Origin: Desulfobacterales bacterium
GTDB lineage: Bacteria > Desulfobacterota > Desulfobacteria > Desulfobacterales > CAFBRK01
DNA length: 64,000 nt
Assembly: GCA_021737185.1 (NCBI GenBank)
Contig: JAIPEL010000007.1
Location: 1 to 64,000, forward strand
Reading direction: 5' to 3'
Shown here: in pieces, positions 1 to 9,384 of the stretch
How positions within the stretch are numbered: position 1 is the stretch's first letter
Layout: the number at the start of each line of letters is the position of its first letter
Program-made: the position numbers and the translations under genes
Notes under the pieces: model-generated
Databases searched by the model: none
What the model saw: the letters and a program-made list of their open reading frames with translations, nothing else
What the model was told of the DNA's origin: nothing

Positions 1-234
1 CTGTCGTTTCTCATCGCCGGCTTCGAGGGGTTCGGCGCCGAAGAAAAGCAGGTGTTTCTCGAAATGACCTCCACCAGCGCCCGACTGGAAAAGGGGATCG
101 CGGCCCTGGAAAAGGTGGTGGAACGGTTCGGTCTGACCCGGGAAATCGAGCGGATCATCGGCGGAAACGGACATCCCCCCGAAGACCTGTGCCAGAAGGT
201 CGGCCGGATCGAATCCGACCCAGCTGATGAGTGA
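1..234 (+). CDS. C-terminal fragment of a protein, possibly Lon substrate-binding (LAN) domain-like; truncated by window start
   Basis: Open frame from base 1 (LSFLIAGFEGFGAEEKQVFLEMTSTSARLEKGIAALEKVVERFGLTREIERIIGGNG) to TGA at 232-234; helical C-terminus only, family call weak. Confidence 0.4.
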   Translation: MSFLIAGFEGFGAEEKQVFLEMTSTSARLEKGIAALEKVVERFGLTREIERIIGGNGHPPEDLCQKVGRIESDPADE

Positions 235-464
235 CGGACCGAGCCTGCACCGGCCTTCATTGCACTTGCTTCTGGGCAGACGCTGCCCTGAAACTTGGGC
301 AACAGCCCCTGTTCGGCAAAAGACCCCGCCAGGTGAGATCCAGCCGCCGAATTCCGGCATTTAAAAAAAATCCCGTCAAAGCAAATGATTCCTTCCTGAG
401 CCGGGCAGAAGAGAAGCGGCGGCGGCTCAAATCGATGATCCGGTACGATAATTGCTGAAGTCGA

Positions 465-800
465 AGGGTTGAGGGTTCAAGGTTCAGAGGTTCGGGGTTC
501 AGGGTTCATAGGTTTGCGTCTTCGCGCTGTGCGCTTCGTCGCACAGGCAGGGTTCAGGGGTTTAGGGAAAGAAAATCGCATAAGATTTTTGCCGCGCCGT
601 CAGTATGTCGTGTGCTTTCCACCGGGAACCATGAACGGTGAACTTCTGAACCTGTAAAACCCTGAACCCCTGAACCCCGAACCTCTGAACTCCTGAACCC
701 CGAACCTCTGAACCCCTGAACCCCGAACCTCTGAACCCCTGAACCCCGAACCTCTGAACCCCGAACCTCTGAACCTCTGAACCCTTGAACCCTGAACCCC
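465..800. repeat. Iterated-arm intergenic repeat: GGTTCAGAGGTTCGGGG units (left), GAACCTCTGAACCCC units (right), spacer between
   Basis: Left arm about 468-500 reads ggttcagaggttcggggttcaggg; right arm about 655-800 reads gaacccctgaaccccgaacctctgaa in the opposite orientation. Confidence 0.85.
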
Positions 801-820
801 CAGCAAAGGAGGAACGACCA

Positions 821-1327
821 ATGAGCGAGCAGCCCCAAGTGCAGTGCCCGCCTTTCAAGATCCACAATCGCACCGGATCAGTACAGTTCACCCTGAAGCC
901 GGCCCATTTTGCCGGAGACACCTTCGAAACCCGGGATGGCGGTGAAGTCAGGGTATTGAAAAAAGGGCATCTGATGGTGGAGATGGCCAACGCCACCGGC
1001 CAGACCGACAGCCGCGGAAATTCCGTCTACGACTGGGCCAACAAGGTCTCGATGAAGCTGTCGGATGCGGACATCCAGCAGGTCTTGGCCGGCTTCCAGG
1101 ACCGGGCCTGCAGGATCGTTCACGACCCGAACAAGGCCTACGGTGGAGACGGCGGCGAAGGCAGTCTTCCCAAGAGCTGCCTGCAGTTGAGCAAGGCCGA
1201 ACGCTTCGGCTATTTCATGGCCATGAGCCGGGGCGACAAAAAAGTCAAATGCCCGATCAGCGATACCGATGCACAAACCTTTCGTTTGCTGCTGGCCCGT
1301 GCGGTGGCTCGAATTTACGGATGGTAA
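821..1327 (+). CDS. Hypothetical protein; possible ssDNA-binding whirly/MRP-type fold
   Basis: ATG at 821 preceded by AAGGAGG; FKIHNRTGSVQFTLKPAHFAGDTFE...YDWANKVSMKLSDADIQQVL; fold assignment by pattern only. Confidence 0.6.
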   Translation: MSEQPQVQCPPFKIHNRTGSVQFTLKPAHFAGDTFETRDGGEVRVLKKGHLMVEMANATGQTDSRGNSVYDWANKVSMKLSDADIQQVLAGFQDRACRIVHDPNKAYGGDGGEGSLPKSCLQLSKAERFGYFMAMSRGDKKVKCPISDTDAQTFRLLLARAVARIYGW

Positions 1328-1340
1328 TCCCTCGGTTGGA

Positions 1341-3905
1341 TCATGAGCCGATGCTTTGATGAACGATCTCCGGCAGGGTCAGGATGAAGGTGCTTCCCTT
1401 TCCAGGGCTCGATTCGAATCGCACCGACCCTCCCAAAGCGGCTGCGGCTTTTTTGACGATGGACAGGCCGATGCCGGTGCCCTCGTAGGAAGCCGCCGGG
1501 TGGAGGCGCTGAAACACATGGAAGATCTGATCGAAGTACCGCTGCTCGATGCCGATGCCGTTGTCTTTCACCAACACCTCGATCTGATTCTCCAAATTCC
1601 GCCGGCACCATATCTCGATTTTTTTGACGGCGGCATCGTTGAATTTGATACCGTTGGCCACCAGGTTCATCATAATCTGTTTGAGCAGCGTGCGCTCGGC
1701 TACCAGTGTCGGGCATCCGGATCGAACCGAGAGCTGCACATCTTCGGGTATCATCAGGGCCTCGCAAACCTCTTGCACCAGATCGGAGAGGTCGATTTTT
1801 TCCGGTGCTTCGAGGGACTCTCCGGTGCGGGAAAACGCCAGCAAGTCGAGAATCATCTGCTGGCCCTCTGCTGTCGCTTTTTTGATTCCCGACAGATAGC
1901 TTTTCTGTTCCTCGTCCAGGCGGCCTTCCAGATCTTCGACCAGAAAATCTGCATAGTTTCTCACGGCCCGAAGCGGGGCCTTCAGGTCGTGTGAGATGAT
2001 ATAGGCATATTCGGAAAGCTCCTCGTTGTTGTTCTGGAGCTCACGCAGTTTTTCCGAAAGCTTCTGCTGGTTTTTTTTCAGTGCGATTTCCATCTGCTTG
2101 CGTTCGCGAAGATCGACCCCGATGCCGATCATGGTCTCGCCGGACAGACGCGCGTTGGCCCAATCGATGGCTACCGAATTTCCGTCTTTGGTGGCCACCT
2201 GCCATTCTTTCCAGCCGCTGCCGAGGGACAGCATGTAAGAGGCCACCTGTTTACGGTAATCCGGGTCCGGATAGACCTTGCTCATGAAATCGCCGTCGTT
2301 GGCATCTTCAGTGCTCCAGCCGAGAACGGTTTCCGTATAACGGTTGAGCCGGAAGCGCTGAAGCCGGGCGTCCCACAGGACCAGCAGGACCGGGATATTG
2401 TCGAAAATGGCTTGAAGCAGCTCCCGCTGGAATGCCAGGTCATTGTCTGCGCGCTTGCTCAACAATGCCTGGACCATCGTCGGTGCCAGTGCCTGCAGCG
2501 CCTCCAGGTCCCCATCTCCATATCCGCCGTTGCGATTGGCCACCGCCACCAGCCCGATCGTTCTGCCCGCATGGATCAGCGGCACCCCCAGAAAGGCATG
2601 CAGGGGGGGATGGCCTTCAGGCAGGCCGATGCTGTCCGGATGCTCCGTCGGCGTGTTCGTGTAAAAACTTATTCCGGTTTCCAGGACCCGTCCGTAAAGA
2701 CCATGGAGGGAAAGGCCCTTGGGCGGCATTTTGTGCCCCGCAGACTCCGGCATATTGCAGGCGGACCAGCCCGAATCACTGATGGCGATGTCGTTGAGGC
2801 GGCCTTCATCGGTGATTTCACCCAGGAAGCCGAATTGACTGGAAGTCACCCGTTCTGCGATGCCCAGACAGGCACTGCCCAGCTCTTCTTCGTTGCTGCA
2901 TGTCAGGGTCTGATAGAGGATCTGATTGATGCCTTCCAGGATGGCGGCGTGCCGGCGAAGGTCGCTTTCTGCTTTTTTCTGGGCGGTGATGTCTTTGACG
3001 ACCGTGATGGCGCCGATGATTCCATCCTTCTCGGACAAAAACGGTACAGAGGAGATAAGCGTCCAGAGTTTGCGGCCGTCTTCGCCGGTGTAAAGGAATT
3101 CCTCCCCGGGGGTGACCTTTTCTCCGCGCAGGGCGCGCTCGCCGGGCCAATGCTGTGGAGTCAGCCGCCGACCCTGGCTGTCGAACGCCTCCCACCGTCC
3201 GCTTTGCTCCGGGTCCCGGGATGGCATCATCATTTGAGGAGCAAAGCTTTGCAGGGCGGAATTGATCAAGATGAACCGGCCCTCGCGGTCCAGGACCCCC
3301 ACGCCGACCGGAAGCTGCTCTAAAACCGCCGACAGCCGCGCTTCACTTTCCCGCAGGGCTTTGGAAGACCACAGAGAAATGATGCCGTGGGTCAAATTGT
3401 TGGCCAGGCTGGTGAGCAGTTCCACTTCCCTGGGGCCGAAGGCCTCCGGTTCGGTGGCATAGACGTTGAGCGCCCCGCAAGGGGATTGTTTCCACAAAAG
3501 GGGCAGCGCAATCGAAGAGGCGTATCCCTGTCGGGTGGCCTGCTCCCGCCAAAACAGATAATTAGGATCGGTGAGCATGTTCTGGCAGATGACGGGACGG
3601 CCTGTGCGGATCGCCGTCCCGGTCGGCCCTTTTCCCCTCTCTGAATCGTCCCAAGTAATGTGGATGGCATCCAGATACCCTTTTTCGAAGCCGGCGGAGA
3701 CCACCGGCCGCACTCGCTTGCTGCAATCTTTCTCGGCGCTGCCGATCCAGGCCATGCGGTAGCCTCCTGCATCCACCAGGAGCCGGCAAATTTCCTGCAT
3801 GAGCTGGGTTTCATTCGTCGCCTGCACCACAGCCTCGTTGCAGCTGCTCAAGAGACGATAGGCCCTGACCAATCGTTCTTTGTCCGAGTTCGGTGTGTCG
3901 TTCAT
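1341..3905 (-). CDS. Multi-sensor histidine kinase (GAF-PAS-GAF-PAS-HisKA-HATPase)
   Basis: H-box AYIISHDLKAPLRAVRNYADFL, HATPase motifs DNGIGIEQ and GTGIGLSIVKK, GAF/PAS-like repeats. Confidence 0.93.
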   Translation of the reverse strand: MNDTPNSDKERLVRAYRLLSSCNEAVVQATNETQLMQEICRLLVDAGGYRMAWIGSAEKDCSKRVRPVVSAGFEKGYLDAIHITWDDSERGKGPTGTAIRTGRPVICQNMLTDPNYLFWREQATRQGYASSIALPLLWKQSPCGALNVYATEPEAFGPREVELLTSLANNLTHGIISLWSSKALRESEARLSAVLEQLPVGVGVLDREGRFILINSALQSFAPQMMMPSRDPEQSGRWEAFDSQGRRLTPQHWPGERALRGEKVTPGEEFLYTGEDGRKLWTLISSVPFLSEKDGIIGAITVVKDITAQKKAESDLRRHAAILEGINQILYQTLTCSNEEELGSACLGIAERVTSSQFGFLGEITDEGRLNDIAISDSGWSACNMPESAGHKMPPKGLSLHGLYGRVLETGISFYTNTPTEHPDSIGLPEGHPPLHAFLGVPLIHAGRTIGLVAVANRNGGYGDGDLEALQALAPTMVQALLSKRADNDLAFQRELLQAIFDNIPVLLVLWDARLQRFRLNRYTETVLGWSTEDANDGDFMSKVYPDPDYRKQVASYMLSLGSGWKEWQVATKDGNSVAIDWANARLSGETMIGIGVDLRERKQMEIALKKNQQKLSEKLRELQNNNEELSEYAYIISHDLKAPLRAVRNYADFLVEDLEGRLDEEQKSYLSGIKKATAEGQQMILDLLAFSRTGESLEAPEKIDLSDLVQEVCEALMIPEDVQLSVRSGCPTLVAERTLLKQIMMNLVANGIKFNDAAVKKIEIWCRRNLENQIEVLVKDNGIGIEQRYFDQIFHVFQRLHPAASYEGTGIGLSIVKKAAAALGGSVRFESSPGKGSTFILTLPEIVHQSIGS

Positions 3906-3997
3906 TTCAACTCGCTATATGGATACGCTTTTCGTGGGGGGCAAAAACGGGCTGGAAAAACCGCAATTTTTTGCCAGTGAACTTCCCTGACCGTTGG

Positions 3998-4468
3998 TTA
4001 CCGCGGCTTCAGCCCCTCGGGCATGAGCACGGCCACCACCTTTCCCCTGGCGCAGGCTTTGCCTTCGGCCGAAAGGGTTTCTTCCACGACCACTTTTTTT
4101 TCCTTGACCTCCAGGATTTTTCCGCGGATCTCCAGTTCGGGGCCCAGGGGAGTGGGGCGCAGAAAGTCGACGTGCAGGGAACCGGTCACGAACCGAAGCG
4201 GGGGCTCGGTGCCCATCTCCCGGCCGGCGGCTCGATAGGCGGCTGCAGAAGCCGTACCGGTGCCGTGGCAGTCGATGAGAGAGGCGATCAGGCCGCCGTG
4301 CACGTAGCCGGGAATCGCCGTGTGATAGGGCTCCGGGGTGAACCGGGCCACAGTCTCGTCTCCGTCCCAGTAGCTTTTGAGCTGGTGCCCGGCCTCGTTG
4401 AGCCGGCCGCAGCCGTAGCAGTGCGCCACATCGTCGGGGTAGTGGTCCTGGAAGGCAAGTTCGGTCAT
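3998..4468 (-). CDS. PaaI-family (hotdog) thioesterase
   Basis: CYGCGRLNEAGHQLKSYWDGDETVARFTP..IPGYVHGGLIASLIDCHGTGTA hotdog motif. Confidence 0.85.
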   Translation of the reverse strand: MTELAFQDHYPDDVAHCYGCGRLNEAGHQLKSYWDGDETVARFTPEPYHTAIPGYVHGGLIASLIDCHGTGTASAAAYRAAGREMGTEPPLRFVTGSLHVDFLRPTPLGPELEIRGKILEVKEKKVVVEETLSAEGKACARGKVVAVLMPEGLKPR

Positions 4469-4485
4469 GGATGGTTCTCCTTGGA

Positions 4486-4676
4486 TAGGGGTTCAGAGGT
4501 TCGGGGTTCGGAGGTTCAGAGGTTCAGGGTTTGCGTCTTCGCGCTGTGCGCTTCCCGCTTCGCCTTTGGCTACGCCGGACAGGTCGCCGCACAGGCAGGG
4601 TTCAGGGTTCAGGGTTTAGGGGTTCAGAGGTTCAGGGTTCTGGGTTCAGAGTTCGGAGTTCAGGGGTTCAAAGAGG
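4486..4676. repeat. Second copy of the GGTTCAGAG/GGTTCAGGG iterated repeat, carrying an extra TTCGCCTTYGGCTACGCCGGACAGGTCGC module
   Basis: Same internal linker TTTGCGTCTTCGCGCTGTGCGCTTC as at about 512-538, followed by the 4559-4587 module absent from copy 1. Confidence 0.85.
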
Positions 4677-4681
4677 CCATG

Positions 4682-5950
4682 TCAATCGAATGCGGCCATC
4701 AGGCAAGCTTCGGAGCCTCGATAGACCGGGAACTCGTCGCATAGGCCCCGGACTTGGGAGGCGACCCGTCCGAGCCGGGCCGGATCGTTTCGTCCTTCCA
4801 GCGCCGAGTGAATCAGGGCCACGATTCGGGCCATTTCCTTTTCGCCCATGCCCCGGCTGGCGGCGGCGCCGGTGCCGAGACGAACCCCGCTGACGCTCCC
4901 CGGCCGCGCGGCATCGGACGGAATCGCGTTTCGGTTCGCCGCGATGCCGGCGGTTTCCAGTGCGGCTTCGGCTTCGGCCCCGGTGATGCCCTTTTCGCCC
5001 ACGTCGACGATGACCTGGTGGTTGTCCGTTCCGCCGGTGACGATCCGGTAGCCGGCGTCTGAAAGGCCGGCGGCCAGGCGCTGGGCGTTTGCCACCGTTT
5101 GGTGCTGGATGCGAAAAAAGGTCTTTGTTCCTGCCAGGCGAAAGGCGAGGGCCTTTGCCGCCATGACGTTGACCGGGCTGGTTCCCTGGCTTCCGGGAAA
5201 CACGGCCCTGTCGAGCCGGTCGGCCAATGGCTTTCGCGACAACACCACGCCTCCCCGGCCGCCCATCATCGTCTTGTAGCAGGTGAAGGTGACAAAATCG
5301 CTGAAGGGGACCGGACTTTGGATGACGCCGGCCGCCACCAGGCCTGCGATGTGGGCCATGTCCACCATGAGGTAGGCGTTCATCTCCCTTGCAATCTGCG
5401 CCATCCGTTCATAGTCGATCAACCGGGGGTAGGCGCTCGCCCCGGCGACGATCATCTTCGGACGGTGGCGCTCTGCTAGTTCCCGGACCGTGTCGTAGTC
5501 GATCCGCTCGGTCTTTTCATCCACCGGATAGTGTGCGAAGGCAAAGCACCGGCTGGAGATCGAGGCGGCGTGGCCGTGGGACAGGTGCCCGCCGTGGGGC
5601 AGGCTCATGGCCAGCACCCGGTCGCCCGGATCGAGAACGGAAAAGTAGACGGCGAAGTTGGCCGCTGTGCCGCTGTGCGGCTGCACGTTGGCGTGCTCTG
5701 CGCCGAACAGGGCCTGCGCCCGTTCAACGGCCAGGGTTTCCACGGCATCGGCTTGGATGCAGCCCGCGTGAAACCGGCGGTGCGGATAGCCTTCGATGGT
5801 CTTGGTCGTGAGCACCGAACCGAGCACCTCCAGCACCGACGGCGGCGGATGGTTTTCCGCGGCGATCAGGTCCAGCGTCGATTCGATGCGGTTTTCTTCG
5901 GCGCAGATGATCCGTGCAAGTTCCGGATCGTCTCGGGCAAGATATTCCAT
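4682..5950 (-). CDS. Serine hydroxymethyltransferase-like PLP enzyme (divergent)
   Basis: MEYLARDDPELARIICAEENRIESTLDLIAAENHPP...ANVQPHSGTAANFAVY...FVTFTCYKTMMGGRGGVVLS; the longer track ORF to 7213 includes antisense of the next gene. Confidence 0.85.
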   Translation of the reverse strand: MEYLARDDPELARIICAEENRIESTLDLIAAENHPPPSVLEVLGSVLTTKTIEGYPHRRFHAGCIQADAVETLAVERAQALFGAEHANVQPHSGTAANFAVYFSVLDPGDRVLAMSLPHGGHLSHGHAASISSRCFAFAHYPVDEKTERIDYDTVRELAERHRPKMIVAGASAYPRLIDYERMAQIAREMNAYLMVDMAHIAGLVAAGVIQSPVPFSDFVTFTCYKTMMGGRGGVVLSRKPLADRLDRAVFPGSQGTSPVNVMAAKALAFRLAGTKTFFRIQHQTVANAQRLAAGLSDAGYRIVTGGTDNHQVIVDVGEKGITGAEAEAALETAGIAANRNAIPSDAARPGSVSGVRLGTGAAASRGMGEKEMARIVALIHSALEGRNDPARLGRVASQVRGLCDEFPVYRGSEACLMAAFD

Positions 5951-5964
5951 GGGCGATCTCCAGG

Positions 5965-5988
5965 ATAAAATCGCTTCCGCGATTTTAT
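5965..5988. repeat. 24-bp hairpin ATAAAATCGC-TTCC-GCGATTTTAT
   Basis: Perfect 10-bp arms and 4-nt loop, just 5' of the SHMT-like gene. Confidence 0.8.
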
Positions 5989-6235
5989 GAAGGTTTTGCG
6001 TTCGCGATACCAGATAGGGAAATGTACCGCCTTGAGCTAAAACGCCTGGCTGGAAATATTGTAACAGGCTATCGATCCATGATTCAAGTCCGCGCAAGAA
6101 ACGGGTTGCACCCTGCGCCGGGATGGATATGATGCGTGCGTTCTTACCGGTGTTCTCCCGTGTGTTGCGTCTCTGGCTGGGAGGCAGGCCAGAATCGCCG
6201 GCTGGAGGCGCACCCTTTTCGGCAGGAGACGGCAG

Positions 6236-7204
6236 ATGATCTTCGGGTTGAACAAAAACAGGACCTGTCTGGACGGCAAAGCAGGCGACGCCCTTCCGGT
6301 GGTGGCCATCGTGGCGGCCACCCTTTTCTGGGGCGGTTCGTTTTCCGCCATGCGGGTCAGCGTCCAGGCGCTGGGCCCCTGGTCGGTGATGTGGTTTCGG
6401 ATGATCGTCGCCCTCTTGCTGCTGGTGCCGTTTGCCGGGAGGCTGTGGCCCTCTGCCTACCGCCCGGGCGACTGGAAGCTGCTGCTTCCCATGGCATTGT
6501 TTCAGCCGTGCCTCTATTTCTTCTTCGAATCTAATGCGCTGCAATTCACCACCTCGTCCCAGGCCGGGGTGATCGCCGCCGCGGTTCCGTTGATGGTGGC
6601 CTTTGCGGCGTGGCTGTCGCTTTCCGAGACGATTTCCAAAGGCGCCCTTCTCGGCATGGGGATCTCCATTGCCGGCGTCGCCGGACTGACCCTGCTGCAG
6701 GGTTCCGGCAGCGGGGCGCAGCATCCCCTGCTGGGAAACAGCTTGGAAATGCTGGCCATGGCCAGTGCGGCGGTCAGCATGGTCCTGGTCAAGCGGCTGT
6801 CCGCCCGCTACAACCCCTGGACCCTGACTGGCCCCCAAACCCTGGCCGGGGCGGTCTTCTTTCTGCCCGGCGCACCGGGACTGTTCGGTTCCCTTGATGC
6901 CTGGACGCCGCAGGTGATCGTCTCCATGCTGTTTCTGGGCACGTTTGTCACCCTCGGCGCCTTCGGCCTCTACAACTGGGGCATGAGCCGGCTGACGGCC
7001 TCCCGGGCCTCGGTTTTCATCAACCTGGTGCCGGTGTTTGCGGTCGCTTTCGGGTGGACGCTTCTGGGCGAGGCGCTCAATCCGCTCCAGTGCCTGGCTG
7101 CCGCTGCGGTGATCGCCGGGGTCTGGCTCGGCCAGCACAGGGCCCGCCATGCGCCGGCGCCGGCCGCCGCTCCTGCCGGGCTTGGTGTCCATCGCCGGCT
7201 CTGA
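6236..7204 (+). CDS. DMT-superfamily EamA-type permease
   Basis: Two EamA-like halves: ATLFWGGSFSAMRVSVQALGPWSVMWFRMIVA ... LGTFVTLGAFGLYNWGMSRLTASRASVFINLVPVFAVAFG. Confidence 0.88.
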   Translation: MIFGLNKNRTCLDGKAGDALPVVAIVAATLFWGGSFSAMRVSVQALGPWSVMWFRMIVALLLLVPFAGRLWPSAYRPGDWKLLLPMALFQPCLYFFFESNALQFTTSSQAGVIAAAVPLMVAFAAWLSLSETISKGALLGMGISIAGVAGLTLLQGSGSGAQHPLLGNSLEMLAMASAAVSMVLVKRLSARYNPWTLTGPQTLAGAVFFLPGAPGLFGSLDAWTPQVIVSMLFLGTFVTLGAFGLYNWGMSRLTASRASVFINLVPVFAVAFGWTLLGEALNPLQCLAAAAVIAGVWLGQHRARHAPAPAAAPAGLGVHRRL

Positions 7205-7300
7205 TATGCACATTTGAGGATTTGTTCAGGATGCGGCGGGGATGGACATCCGCAGGATTCGGGCCGGGGAAAAGGCGTTTTCGCATATCCGCGAACAGCG

Positions 7301-7337
7301 CGTAGGTTGGGCTTCGCTGCGCTCAGCCCAACCTACG
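7301..7337. repeat. Palindromic mini-repeat CGTAGGTTGGGCT...AGCCCAACCTACG
   Basis: 13-bp perfect inverted repeat with 11-nt loop. Confidence 0.85.
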
Positions 7338-7483
7338 AGTTCGGCCGCTGGGTTTGGAGCTCATATCATCGATCTGCTTCGTCATTCCTCGAAAATTCTG
7401 ATCGACTACGCGAGCACTTTTACCATAGAGAAAAATTCCCGCTTCTTTTGAGCAGTCCAAAGACCGTAAGTCCTTTGGATGGC

Positions 7484-7639
7484 TCAGGAGCGATAGATGC
7501 GGTGGACCTCGTCTAAAAACCACGGCGGTTTGGCGTAGAACACGTAAATCAGGAAAAAAACCGTGATCGGGATGGGGATGAGCGTATCGATGATCCCGAA
7601 CAGAATCAGCGCCACCAGAATACCTGTATTTGTTTTCAT
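7484..7639 (-). CDS. Small (51 aa) membrane protein
   Basis: MKTNTGILVALILFGIIDTLIPIPITVFFLIYVFYAKPPWFLDEVHRIYRS; ATG at 7637-7639 (minus), strongly hydrophobic. Confidence 0.55.
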   Translation of the reverse strand: MKTNTGILVALILFGIIDTLIPIPITVFFLIYVFYAKPPWFLDEVHRIYRS

Positions 7640-7712
7640 CGCACCGCTTTCAGTAAAAGATGATGGGTTCCTGTTGCGGCCGCCGTCGGCCGATGGCGCC
7701 TGCGGCACATCT

Positions 7713-7940
7713 TCAGGCGGTCGTGCCGGCTGCAGAAATCGACTCGACAAACGACCGGATCTCGGAAAAATAGGTTTCAAAGCCCCGTGCCAGCAGATCG
7801 TTGTGGCCTGCGCCGGGAATCTTGACGAGGCGCTTTTGCCCGCTGGGACGGATTGTTCAAGTTGCCGGCGATCTTCGATCCTTCGTAGCACGAAAACCGC
7901 AGGCTGAGCAAAAAAACAGGGACGGCCTGGAGAGGTTTGA
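7713..7940 (-). pseudogene. Remnant of alpha/beta-hydrolase C-terminus (frameshifted)
   Basis: Minus-strand GQKRLVKIPGAGHNDLLARGFETYFSEIRSFVESISAAGTTA*, typical hydrolase C-terminus with catalytic His (GAGHND); upstream homology (PAVFVLRRIED) is in another frame. Confidence 0.6.
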
Positions 7941-7980
7941 TCCGGCAAGAATTTCTGCGATGAATTCTTGATATCCGGGG

Positions 7981-8988
7981 GCCGGATCGGTCTCCCTGAA
8001 AGACGGCCGCCGCTTCGACTACGAAAAGATCCTTTTTGCCACCGGCAGCCGGCCTTACGTGCCCCCGGAAATCGAAGGGACCGAGGTCGAAGGCGTGTTT
8101 GCGCTGCGGACCCTGGCCGATGCCCGGAAGATGGCCGCACGGGTCGAAAAGACCGAACATGCCGTGATGCTCGGCGGCGGCCTGTTTAATCTCAAGGCCG
8201 CCTTCGCCCTGCTCGAACGGGGGTTGAAGGTGACCCTGGTGGTCTTTTCACCGGAAGTGCTCTCTTAGCTCATGGAGCCGGAAGACGCCCGATTGATTCG
8301 GCGGGCCCTGGACCGGGCCGGCTTGTCGATCAAAACCGGGGCCGCCGCCACTGCCGTCATTGCCGGCAAAGACGGGGTGAGCGCCGTGGCCCTGGACGAC
8401 GGCAGCGAGGTTGCCTGTCAGATGGTCTGCATCGGAAAGGGAGTGCGGCCCAATGTCGAGTTTTTGGAAGGCAGCGGGGTTGCCGTTGATGCAGGAATCG
8501 TCGCCGACCGGTACACGGCCTGCAATTTGCCCGGCGCCTTTGCCGCCGGCGATGCCGCCGTGACCTACGAGCCGGTGACCGGAGAGCCGATCATGACGGC
8601 GTTGTGGACCAATGCAGTGGAAATGGGCCGCTGCGCCGGGTTGAACATGGCCGGAGTAAAAACCGCCTATACCGGCACCTTCGGCATTTTAAACGCCACC
8701 CAGGTGGCCGACGAGCCGTTTGTTTCCATGGGGGTCGTTCACACCGCCGGCGGCGACTACGAGGTCCATCGGCATGAAACCGATGCCGCGTTTCACAAGC
8801 TGGTGTTCAATCCGGCCGGAGACCGGCTGGTGGGCGCAGTCTTCGTGGGAGACATCACCAACGCGGGGCTTTACCGCTACGTGATCCGGGAGAAGATGCC
8901 GGTGGAAAGATTCAAACGCCGGCTCATCGACCATACCCTGCACTACGGACACCTGATGCGGATAAATCCGCTTTCGCGGATTTATTAG
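7981..8988 (+). pseudogene. Degraded FAD/NAD(P)-dependent oxidoreductase; 5' truncated and with an in-frame TAG (8266-8268)
   Basis: VSLKDGRRFDYEKILFATGSRPYVPPEIEG...VMLGGGLFNLKAAFALLERGLKVTLVVFSPEVLS*LMEPEDARLIRRALDRAG...GAFAAGDAAVTYEP; same frame both sides of TAG; no N-terminal FAD-binding GxGxxG. Confidence 0.8.
8962..8985. repeat. 24-bp hairpin ATAAATCCGC-TTTC-GCGGATTTAT
   Basis: 10-4-10 geometry; directly abuts the stop codon of the 7981-8988 pseudogene. Confidence 0.8.
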
Positions 8989-9384
8989 CGGCGGCTTCGA
9001 CGCCGAATCAAAAAATAGCCTCCATCTGTGCACCGGAACCGGAAAAGGGGGCATCACTGCCATTCACCACCTGCTTGCTAAGGTTCTGGAACCACTTGTC
9101 ATTCTTGATCAAACGGCCTGCTCCCGCCGCCGACGGGGCTGGATTCCGGATCTCGCTCCGCTCGTCCGGAGTGACGGTGGGGGGAAGGGCTTCGCTGGGC
9201 CGGAGTCACGGTAGGGGGGTGTCTGTTTTTCGGACATCGGACATCTGACCTCCGACATCGGTTTTTTCTTTTACCCGCACATGCTCTTTGCCGAGCCCAT
9301 CGAGTATGAACCGGCGATGTTGGATTTCAAATTCGAAGCTGGTCGGAGACAGCCAGCGCAGAAGGGTAAAGTCCGATGTCTTCC

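Noticed and set aside
465-800. CRISPR array or telomere-like array
   Set aside because: No constant repeat with unique spacers of regular length, no cas genes; units vary and invert
562-996. Overlapping minus ORFs through the GGTTCAGAG repeat
   Set aside because: Open frames (RGSEVRGSGVQRFG...) are a by-product of the iterated repeat
5951-7213. N-terminal extension of the 4682-7213 minus ORF
   Set aside because: Antisense to a well-supported EamA permease; SHMT homology begins at MEYLARDDPELAR (5950)
8266-8268. In-frame TAG as pyrrolysine codon
   Set aside because: The gene is also 5'-truncated, the position is a surface linker likely Gln in relatives (CAG to TAG), and no methylamine methyltransferase or PylS context is visible; pseudogene is simpler
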